Source of the DNA: Deltaproteobacteria bacterium
GTDB lineage: Bacteria > Desulfobacterota > Syntrophia > Syntrophales > JACQWR01
DNA: 64,000 nucleotides
NCBI GenBank assembly: GCA_016209105.1
Contig: JACQWR010000018.1
Span: 1-64,000, forward strand
Direction of reading: 5' to 3'
Part shown: positions 26,831-34,073 of the stretch, piece after piece
How positions within the stretch are numbered: position 1 is the first letter of the stretch
How the letters are laid out: each line of letters starts with the position of its first letter
Position numbers and translations under genes: made by a program
The notes under the pieces: model-generated
Database searches by the model: none
Seen by the model: the letters and a program-made list of their open reading frames with translations, nothing else
What the model was told of the DNA's origin: nothing

Positions 26831-28417
26831 ATGACCGATATGAACTTCCCGTTTCTGAGCGTTCTGATATTTTTCCCTCTCCTGGGGGCGATTGCGCTGT
26901 TTTTCGCAGATCGGAAACAGGTGCGGTTTATTAGAATATTCACGCTCGTCTGGACCCTGCTGGAATTTGCCGTATCCCTGCCGCTCTATTGGTATTTTGA
27001 TGAAACATGGAACGGCATACAGTTTCTGGAAAGGATGGATTGGTTTCCCGAGTGGGGGGTGAGTTATCTGCTGGGCATAGACGGCATCAGTCTCCTTCTC
27101 ATCCTGCTCACCACCTTCCTTACCGTCCTCTGCGTGCTGTGTTCCTGGAAGGCTATCGAACAGCACGTCAAGGAGTACCATATAACCTTTCTCTTCCTCG
27201 AAATGGCCATGATCGGCGCCCTCTCGGCCCTCGATCTGGTACTGTTTTATATCTTCTGGGAACTGATGCTCGTCCCCATGTACCTGCTGATCGGCATATG
27301 GGGCGGACCGAAGCGCATATACGCGGCGATAAAGTTCTTCCTCTACACCATGGCGGGAAGCGTGCTCATGCTCGTTGCCATCCTGGCGCTCTATTTCCAC
27401 TACCACCATGAAACCGGCATCTATACCTTCAACGTACTGGAACTGTACAAGGCGAACATTCCGCTTCTGAAGCAGTACTGGCTCTTCGCGGCCTTTGCCT
27501 TTTCCTTTGCCATCAAGGTGCCTATGTTCCCGTTTCATACTTGGCTTCCCGACGCCCATACGGAAGCGCCTACCGCAGGCAGCGTGATCCTCGCCGGGGT
27601 GCTTCTGAAAATGGGAACGTACGGATTCTTGCGGTTTGCCATTCCCCTGTTCCCGGCCGCCGCGTTCGCCGCCGTCCCGCTCATCTCGATCCTCGCCATC
27701 GGGGGAATCATCTACGGCGCGATCATGTGCCTCATGCAGACGGACGTGAAAAGGCTTATCGCCTACTCTTCCGTAAGTCATCTGGGCTACGTGATGCTCG
27801 GCATGTTCGCGTTTAACCTCCAGGGACTGGAAGGCAGCATCTATCAGATGCTCAATCACGGCATCAGCACCGGCGGATTGTTCCTTATCGTGGGCATGAT
27901 TTACGAACGGCGTCATACGAGGATGATTGCCGATTTCGGCGGCCTGTCGAAACCCATGCCGGTGTTCGCGGCGTTTTTCATGATCATCACCCTGTCTTCC
28001 ATCGCTCTTCCCGGAACAAACGGTTTTGTGGGAGAATTTCTCATCCTGCTGGGCGCGTTCCGAAGCAACATGGTCTATGGAATTCTCGCCACAACGGGCG
28101 TTGTGCTGGGAGCGGCATACATGCTGTGGATGTTCCAGCGGGTGATGTTCGGCCAGGTGAAAAAAGAGGAGAACCGGAAGCTCCTCGATGTGGACAAGCG
28201 GGAAGCGGTTATTCTCTGCACGATCGTTCTGTTCGTATTCCTCATGGGTCTCTATCCCAAGATGTTCTTCAAGAAAATGGATGCAACCGCAGCGGGATAC
28301 CTTGAATACGTCAAAGGCAGAAACGCATTTTATTCCCTGGCAACAGCCGATCAGAAAACGACGGAAATGCCGCTCCTGGCGTATGCGGCAAAGCCTACAA
28401 CAGATAAGGGGTATTGA
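26831..28417 (+). CDS. nuoM: NADH-quinone oxidoreductase subunit M
   Basis: Second antiporter-like proton-pumping subunit. 528 aa. Conserved features: FYIFWELMLVPMYLLIGIWG (Glu), AFAIKVPMFPFHTWLPDAH (Lys), APTAGSVILAGVLLKMGTYG and LIAYSSVSHLGYVMLG. About fourteen hydrophobic helices. The C-terminal 45 residues are hydrophilic. Confidence 0.97.
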   Translation: MTDMNFPFLSVLIFFPLLGAIALFFADRKQVRFIRIFTLVWTLLEFAVSLPLYWYFDETWNGIQFLERMDWFPEWGVSYLLGIDGISLLLILLTTFLTVLCVLCSWKAIEQHVKEYHITFLFLEMAMIGALSALDLVLFYIFWELMLVPMYLLIGIWGGPKRIYAAIKFFLYTMAGSVLMLVAILALYFHYHHETGIYTFNVLELYKANIPLLKQYWLFAAFAFSFAIKVPMFPFHTWLPDAHTEAPTAGSVILAGVLLKMGTYGFLRFAIPLFPAAAFAAVPLISILAIGGIIYGAIMCLMQTDVKRLIAYSSVSHLGYVMLGMFAFNLQGLEGSIYQMLNHGISTGGLFLIVGMIYERRHTRMIADFGGLSKPMPVFAAFFMIITLSSIALPGTNGFVGEFLILLGAFRSNMVYGILATTGVVLGAAYMLWMFQRVMFGQVKKEENRKLLDVDKREAVILCTIVLFVFLMGLYPKMFFKKMDATAAGYLEYVKGRNAFYSLATADQKTTEMPLLAYAAKPTTDKGY

Positions 28418-28420
28418 TTT

Positions 28421-29878
28421 ATGGTGGTAACTATTCCCGAATTCGCCTTCCGATGGATAATCCCCGAGATTATTGTCGCCGTCTGTGCCCTCGCCGTCCT
28501 CCTCATAGAGGTATTCAGCGGCACGCGGAATTCGAGGCGTTTCTCCGCCTTTCTGGCCCTGTTCGGCGCGTGTCTGGCGCTGTACGTTACGCTCGCTCTA
28601 TGGAATCAACAAGAAGACATCTTTTACAATCTCTATACCATTGACGACTTCGGCACCTTCTTCAAGGTCGTCTTCCTCGTCATCACCGCGCTGATCACCA
28701 TTCTGTCTCTCCGCTACACGGAGAGGGGTGAGATACCTTTCGGCGAGTACTATGCCCTCCTGCTGTTCGGCTTACTGGGCATGATGATTATGGTGTCGTC
28801 CAACAATTTCATCACTATTTTCGTGGGACTGGAGATCATGTCCATTTCCCTATACGTCCTGTGCGGCCTACTCGCCGGGAATCTCAAATCTGCGGAGGCC
28901 TCATTCAAATATTTCCTCCTCGGGGCCTTTGCCACGGCATTTCTCCTGTACGGCATGGCATTCGTCTATGCCACCACGGGCTCCCTCGATATAGCGGAAA
29001 TTGCCGATTACGTTCTTTCCGGTGATTTCTATCTCACCCCCATGTTTATGGCGGGGATCGCATTCCTTATCGCCGGATTCGGCTTCAAGACCGCCTCGGT
29101 TCCGTTCCACATGTGGACACCGGACGTATATGAGGGCGCGCCTACTCCCGTAACCGCGTTCATGGCAACGGGCGTAAAGGCGGCCTCGTTCGGAGCATTC
29201 TTGCGGGTGTTTTACACGGCCCTTCTTCCCTTTATGGAGGGCTGGTCGGGAATCCTCTGGGTTATTGCCGTTTTGACCATGACCGTGGGGAATATAACCG
29301 CCCTGGTGCAGGATAACGTCAAGAGGATGCTTGCCTACTCCAGCATCGCGCATGCCGGGTATATCCTTATCGCCCTGGTTACGGGTGACCGGGCGCTCTC
29401 GTCGAGCGTTCTCTATTACCTGATGGCCTATACCTTCATGAACATCGGCGCCTTTACGGTTGTGATTCTCCTGGGGAAAAAAGGTGAAGAAAATACCGAC
29501 ATAGAACACTACGCGGGGCTTGCGAAGCGTTATCCGTTTCTCGCATTCTGCATGAGTATTTTTCTGCTGTCCCTCGCCGGTTTTCCCCCGCTTGCCGGTT
29601 TCATGGGAAAGTTTTACGTCTTCAGCGCCGCCGTTAAAGCGGAATACTACGGGCTTGCCGTGATCGGCGTGCTGAACAGCGCGGTTGCCTTCTATTACTA
29701 CCTGCGCGTCATGATGTATATGTATTTCCGCGAATCGGAAATGCCATCGGAGGAAATCAATCTCTCGTTCGCATATATGCTGGTTATCGTAATCAGCGCC
29801 TGGGCTCTTATCCACATGGGAATATTTCCTCGGGATTTTCTCCTTCTCGCACGGAAATCAGTAGATATATTCATATAA
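28421..29878 (+). CDS. nuoN: NADH-quinone oxidoreductase subunit N
   Basis: Third antiporter-like subunit, next to NuoK. 485 aa. Motifs: FVGLEIMSISLYVLCG (Glu), GFKTASVPFHMWTPDVYEGA (Lys), TPVTAFMATGVKAASFGAF and MLAYSSIAHAGYILIAL. Last gene of the operon, which therefore has all membrane-arm subunits (A, H, J, K, L, M, N). A 75-bp spacer follows before a small zinc-ribbon frame. Confidence 0.97.
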   Translation: MVVTIPEFAFRWIIPEIIVAVCALAVLLIEVFSGTRNSRRFSAFLALFGACLALYVTLALWNQQEDIFYNLYTIDDFGTFFKVVFLVITALITILSLRYTERGEIPFGEYYALLLFGLLGMMIMVSSNNFITIFVGLEIMSISLYVLCGLLAGNLKSAEASFKYFLLGAFATAFLLYGMAFVYATTGSLDIAEIADYVLSGDFYLTPMFMAGIAFLIAGFGFKTASVPFHMWTPDVYEGAPTPVTAFMATGVKAASFGAFLRVFYTALLPFMEGWSGILWVIAVLTMTVGNITALVQDNVKRMLAYSSIAHAGYILIALVTGDRALSSSVLYYLMAYTFMNIGAFTVVILLGKKGEENTDIEHYAGLAKRYPFLAFCMSIFLLSLAGFPPLAGFMGKFYVFSAAVKAEYYGLAVIGVLNSAVAFYYYLRVMMYMYFRESEMPSEEINLSFAYMLVIVISAWALIHMGIFPRDFLLLARKSVDIFI

Positions 29879-29953
29879 GTCATGTATGAGGCCGGAAGGG
29901 ACGTTCTTTTCCCGCCGTGAACTATCAGCTACTGAAAAAAAGAGGGGGGTATT

Positions 29954-30145
29954 ATGAGCACACCATTGCATTGCCCGGGCTTTGAACTCTTTAAAAACCT
30001 TAAATCCTTTACCTGCAAGTGTCCAAACTGCGGCAAGGAGGCGGAGATATTTTCCGACGAGTTTAACAAAAAACACTTCTGTAAGGGATGTAAACTGGAA
30101 ATAGATTTTACCAAATGTATCCCACAGGCGACCGGAGCGTCCTAA
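29954..30145 (+). CDS. Small zinc-ribbon protein, function unknown
   Basis: 63 aa. Two knuckles, CKCPNCGKEAEIF and CKGCKLEID, make a four-cysteine zinc ribbon (CPNC ... CKGC). A strong ribosome-binding stretch, AGAGGGGGG, precedes the ATG, supporting a real gene. It lies between nuoN and the formate dehydrogenase cluster and ends 33 bp before a rho-independent terminator, so it may be the last cistron of the nuo transcript. No named family recognised. Confidence 0.65.
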   Translation: MSTPLHCPGFELFKNLKSFTCKCPNCGKEAEIFSDEFNKKHFCKGCKLEIDFTKCIPQATGAS

Positions 30146-30178
30146 AGGCTGCTCCTCCTGAAAAATTATGTTGATGAG

Positions 30179-30209
30179 AAAAAGACCATGAGTTTTGTGG
30201 TCTTTTTTT
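30179..30209 (+). terminator. Rho-independent terminator after the nuo/zinc-ribbon transcript
   Basis: A perfect 10-bp stem AAAAAGACCA / TGGTCTTTTT with a 9-nt loop, running directly into a T-run (30202-30209). The flanking A-run on the other strand could make it bidirectional. It separates the nuo operon from the formate dehydrogenase cluster. Confidence 0.85.
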
Positions 30210-30246
30210 GCCACTGCGGCATTCCCGCGCGCATTCTCCTAAACAG

Positions 30247-30275
30247 GCTGCCGGGAATGCGCCCGCTACCGGATT
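30247..30275. repeat. Degenerate partial copy of the TGAATTC-hairpin repeat
   Basis: The stretch GGGAATGCGCCCGCTACCGG, followed by ATT, matches the non-hairpin half of copy 1 (GAATGCGCTCGCTACCGAATT) at nearly every position. The hairpin half and the final TCA are not preserved, and no gene ends here. Confidence 0.5.
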
Positions 30276-30335
30276 TTACCGGATTGCAGCCGCGGGGAAA
30301 ACGATCATGGCGCTAAACCGAAGGAGAACGAAGGA

Positions 30336-30839
30336 ATGGAAACTGTAAACGCTGATCTATTGACGGACTTCACCCCTGAGCTGATACTCAAGCTGGACGG
30401 GATTATCAAAAGATACAAGGGGAAGGCGGGAGGATTGATACCCGTCCTGGAAGAAACACAGGTCCTGCTCGGCTATTTGCCGATTGCCGTCCAGAAGAGG
30501 ATCGCCGCCGGCTTGAACCTCCCCCCGAGCAGGGTATACGGGGTTGTCACCTTCTACTCCTTTTTCACGATGAAGCCCCGGGGCAAGCATACGGTGCGCG
30601 TGTGCCTGGGAACCGCCTGCTACGTCCGTGGAGGAAAAGCCCTGTCCGAAACACTCAGGAAAGAGTTCGACGTGGAGGAAGGTGAAACCACCTCCGACAG
30701 GCTTTTTACCTATGAAACGGTGAGATGCCTCGGCGCCTGTGGCCTGGGTCCGGTTCTGGTCGTGGACGACGATGTCCATGGCAGGATGAAACCATCAAAA
30801 GTCAGGGAGATCCTGAGCCACTATTCGACGGAGAGTTAG
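30336..30839 (+). CDS. NuoE/HndA-like [2Fe-2S] subunit of the formate dehydrogenase complex
   Basis: Thioredoxin-like [2Fe-2S] protein of the 24-kDa family. 167 aa. Family motifs: LIPVLEETQVLLGYLP and VYGVVTFYSFFTMKPRG. Cluster ligands are in CLGTACYVRGG and CLGACGLGP. In NAD-linked, often electron-bifurcating, formate dehydrogenases and hydrogenases this subunit partners the NuoF-like flavoprotein encoded next. It could also supply the NuoE that is missing from the nuo operon. 12 bp separate it from the next start. Confidence 0.92.
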   Translation: METVNADLLTDFTPELILKLDGIIKRYKGKAGGLIPVLEETQVLLGYLPIAVQKRIAAGLNLPPSRVYGVVTFYSFFTMKPRGKHTVRVCLGTACYVRGGKALSETLRKEFDVEEGETTSDRLFTYETVRCLGACGLGPVLVVDDDVHGRMKPSKVREILSHYSTES

Positions 30840-30851
30840 AGGAAGGTGTTC

Positions 30852-33800
30852 ATGGCAAAATTACGCATAGAGGACCTAAAAAATATCAGGGAAAGCACCC
30901 GTGCCGCTATGTCTCTGAGAGTGGAAATGCCCCCGCTCAAGGGCAAACCCGGCGTCTCAGACAGGGCATCCGGCAAGGATTTACTGATCTGCGGAGGGAC
31001 GGGTTGTCATGCTTCTGGCAGCCTTGGCGTCAAAAAGGCCCTGATTGCGGAATTGGAGAAGAGGGGTCTCTCCGATGCGATAACGGTCGTAGAAACCGGT
31101 TGCAACGGATTTTGCGCCATGGGACCGATCATGGTTGTCTATCCGGAAGGCGTCATTTACATGCTGGTCAGCCCTGCGGATATCCCCGAGCTGGTTGAGG
31201 AGCATTTCGTCAAGGGCGGCATGCTCCAGAGACTACTCTACCGGGAACCGTCAACGGGGGTTGTGATCCCTATCATGCAGGAGATTCCCTTTTTCGCCCT
31301 GCAGGAGCTCCGTGTTTTAAGGAACAGGGGGTTGATTGATCCCGAAAAAATTGAGGAATACATCGCCCGGGACGGTTATAGGGGCATGGCCAAGGCGCTC
31401 TCGGAAATGGCCCCGGCGCAGATCGTCAAGGAGGTCCTCGACTCCGGTCTCCGGGGGCGGGGCGGCGCCGGTTTTCCGACGGGCCTCAAGTGGCAGTTTG
31501 CCGCCGCATCCCCCGGGGACGTCAAGTACGTCATCTGCAACGCCGACGAGGGAGACCCCGGCGCCTTCATGGACCGCAGCGTCCTGGAAGCCGACCCCCA
31601 TGCGGTTTTAGAAGGCATGGTGATCGCGGCCATGGCCATCGGCGCCCACCAGGGCTACATCTACTGCCGGGCCGAGTATCCCCTCGCCATCCATCGCCTG
31701 AATATCGCCATCGCCCAATCCAAGGAGAACGGACTTCTCGGCAAGAACATCCTGGGCACCGGCTTCGACTTCGATCTTGAGATCTACCAGGGCGCCGGGG
31801 CCTTCGTCTGCGGCGAGGAAACGGCGCTGATGACCTCCATTGAGGGTAAACGCGGCATGCCGCGACCGCGCCCCCCCTTCCCTGCCGTTGCCGGCCTCTG
31901 GCAGAAACCTTCCATCCTGAACAACGTGGAGACATTGGCCAATATCGGTCAGATCATCCTCCGGGGCGGCGCGTGGTACGCCGGCGTGGGCACAGAGAAG
32001 AGCAAGGGTACCAAGGTCTTCGCCCTTACCGGCGACGTAAACAACGTCGGCCTGGTGGAAGTTCCCATGGGAACGAAGCTGGGCGCCATCATCCACGACA
32101 TCGGCGGCGGCGTCCCCCACGGAAAGAAATTCAAGGCCGCGCAGTTGGGCGGACCCTCCGGGGGCTGCATCCCCATCCAGCATCTCAATGCCCCGGTTGA
32201 CTACGAAACAGTCGCTGAACTGGGCGCCATAATGGGCTCCGGCGGCCTTATCGTCATGAACGAAGAGAAGTGCGCCGTTGATATGGCCCGTTTCTTTATG
32301 GATTTCTGCCGGGACGAATCCTGCGGCAAGTGCACGCCCTGCCGCGAGGGCACCAAGAGAATGCTGCAGATACTCACCAACATCACCGAGGGCAAGGGCA
32401 GAGAAGGCGATATTGAACTGCTCGAAGAGATGGCCGTGATCATCAAGAATGCCTCTCTCTGCGGTCTCGGACAGACGGCGCCAAACCCCGTTCTGAGTAC
32501 GATCCGCTACTTCAGGAAAGAATACGAGGATCACATCCGGAAGCATCACTGCGCGGCGGCTGTATGCGCGGCGTTGTTCAAATCGCCCTGCCAGCATACC
32601 TGCCCGGTCGAGATGGATATCCCCGCCTACATCGCCCTGATCAGGTCGGGACGGTTGGAGGATGCCTACCGCGTCCTGCTCAGGAACAATCCCTTTCCCT
32701 CGGTCTGCGGCCGCGTGTGCGACCACAAGTGTCAATCCAACTGTCGGCGCGGCAAGACGGACGAACCTCTCGCCATCAAATTCCTGAAGCGCTTCATCAC
32801 GGATGGCGCGGCCAGGCCGGAGATCACGCGGGCGCTGGTCACGCGGAAGGAGAAGATTGCGGTTATCGGCGCGGGGCCTTCCGGATTGACGGCGGCGCGC
32901 GATCTCGCGGTGCGCGGCTACACGGTTACGGTCTTCGAGGAACTCCCGGAGCCGGGCGGCATGCTTCGCTGGGCTATCCCCTCGTACCGTCTTCCCCGGG
33001 ACATCCTCACCGATGAGATCAACGACGTGCGCGCCCTCGGCGTGAATATCATCTGCGACACCCGCGTGGGAATGGATATTCCCTTCGCGCGGATCGAACA
33101 GGAATATGACTATGTCTTCCTCGCTCCCGGCGCTCATAAGAGCCAGTTGATGGACATCGAGGGCGAAGACCTTCCCGGCGTCTATGGGGGCGTTGAATTT
33201 CTGCGGGATTTCAATCTGCACGAAAAAGACTGGCTGGCCGGCAAAAAATCGCTTGGCGCGAAGGTGGCCGTCGTCGGCGGCGGGAATTCCGCAATTGATG
33301 CCGCCCGCTTAGCCGTTCGTCTCGGCGCCGACGTTACCATTCTCTATCGTCGCCAACGCCAGGACATGCCGGCCGCAGAAGAAGAGATCACAGCGGCGGA
33401 AGAAGAAGGCGTCAATATCCAATATCTGGTCGCCCCCCTCAAAATCGCACAGGAGAACGGCACGGTAACCGGCATCACCTGTCGGCGGATGAAACTTGGC
33501 GATTTTGACCAGAGCGGCCGGAAGCGACCCATTCCCATCGAGGGTTCGGATTTCACACTCGGCGTGAATTCGGTGATCGCTGCAATCGGACAGACATCCG
33601 ACATGGGCTTCATCCCCCGTGACAGCGGCATTACCATCAACAAACGGGATTGTTTCGTTCTTGCCGCGGACAGCCTCTCCCGGACGACGCGCGCCCGGTT
33701 TTACGCCGGCGGAGACGCAGTCACCGGACCGGACACCGTAATCGGCGCCATCGCCGCCGGACATCAGGCGGCCGGGGATATTGATGAAGCCATCCGGGAG

Positions 33801-34016
33801 GCCAACGGCGAGAAACCGTACGAACCGCCCCCGGAAGAGAAGATTGACATTCCGATGACCATTGACGAGGAAACGGTTGAATCTCCCCAGGTCAGAATGC
33901 CGGAGCTCCACGGCGCGGACAGAAAAAAATCCTTTAAAGAAGTAGAGCTCGGTTTTACGAGGGAAGAGGCCGTTCAGGAGGCCATGCGCTGCCTGCGCTG
34001 CGATATTGAAATCTAA
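30852..34016 (+). CDS. NuoF/HndC-like NAD(H)-FMN subunit fused to a GltD/NfnB-like FAD-NAD(P) module
   Basis: 1,054-1,055 aa, about twice the length of NuoF/HndC. Order: thioredoxin-like [2Fe-2S] domain (CGGTGCHASG and CNGFCAMGP, about 47-90); NuoF FMN/NADH domain (GLRGRGGAGFPTGLKW about 198, NADEGDPGAFMDRS, GAGAFVCGEETALM); SLBB; N3-type cluster (ESCGKCTPCREGT, about 489); GltD-type Fe-S domain (CPVEMDIPAYI, CGRVCDHKCQSNCRRG, about 570-650); FAD site (IAVIGAGPSGLTAARDL, about 670); NAD(P) site (VAVVGGGNSAIDAARL, about 804) with LYRRQRQDMPA. ATG 30852 is taken over the in-frame GTG 30846 because AGAGGAAGG sits 5 bp before it. Inference: one chain with two pyridine-nucleotide sites and two flavins, suited to coupling formate with NAD(H) and NADP(H). 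The C-terminal module is paralogous to the one in the nuo operon. Confidence 0.9.
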   Translation: MAKLRIEDLKNIRESTRAAMSLRVEMPPLKGKPGVSDRASGKDLLICGGTGCHASGSLGVKKALIAELEKRGLSDAITVVETGCNGFCAMGPIMVVYPEGVIYMLVSPADIPELVEEHFVKGGMLQRLLYREPSTGVVIPIMQEIPFFALQELRVLRNRGLIDPEKIEEYIARDGYRGMAKALSEMAPAQIVKEVLDSGLRGRGGAGFPTGLKWQFAAASPGDVKYVICNADEGDPGAFMDRSVLEADPHAVLEGMVIAAMAIGAHQGYIYCRAEYPLAIHRLNIAIAQSKENGLLGKNILGTGFDFDLEIYQGAGAFVCGEETALMTSIEGKRGMPRPRPPFPAVAGLWQKPSILNNVETLANIGQIILRGGAWYAGVGTEKSKGTKVFALTGDVNNVGLVEVPMGTKLGAIIHDIGGGVPHGKKFKAAQLGGPSGGCIPIQHLNAPVDYETVAELGAIMGSGGLIVMNEEKCAVDMARFFMDFCRDESCGKCTPCREGTKRMLQILTNITEGKGREGDIELLEEMAVIIKNASLCGLGQTAPNPVLSTIRYFRKEYEDHIRKHHCAAAVCAALFKSPCQHTCPVEMDIPAYIALIRSGRLEDAYRVLLRNNPFPSVCGRVCDHKCQSNCRRGKTDEPLAIKFLKRFITDGAARPEITRALVTRKEKIAVIGAGPSGLTAARDLAVRGYTVTVFEELPEPGGMLRWAIPSYRLPRDILTDEINDVRALGVNIICDTRVGMDIPFARIEQEYDYVFLAPGAHKSQLMDIEGEDLPGVYGGVEFLRDFNLHEKDWLAGKKSLGAKVAVVGGGNSAIDAARLAVRLGADVTILYRRQRQDMPAAEEEITAAEEEGVNIQYLVAPLKIAQENGTVTGITCRRMKLGDFDQSGRKRPIPIEGSDFTLGVNSVIAAIGQTSDMGFIPRDSGITINKRDCFVLAADSLSRTTRARFYAGGDAVTGPDTVIGAIAAGHQAAGDIDEAIREANGEKPYEPPPEEKIDIPMTIDEETVESPQVRMPELHGADRKKSFKEVELGFTREEAVQEAMRCLRCDIEI

Positions 34017-34073
34017 ATCCGGCGAGGCACAGAGATATCCTGATATTACTGTTGATAAAATAAGGAGTCCGCA

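Noticed and set aside
26507-27916. A 469-aa minus-strand open frame across nuoL/nuoM
   Set aside because: Same reason: low-complexity charged translation opposite a conserved membrane protein gene; no ribosome-binding site.
31608-33221. A 537-aa minus-strand open frame across the NuoF-GltD fusion
   Set aside because: Antisense shadow caused by high GC and codon bias of the real gene; no recognisable motif.
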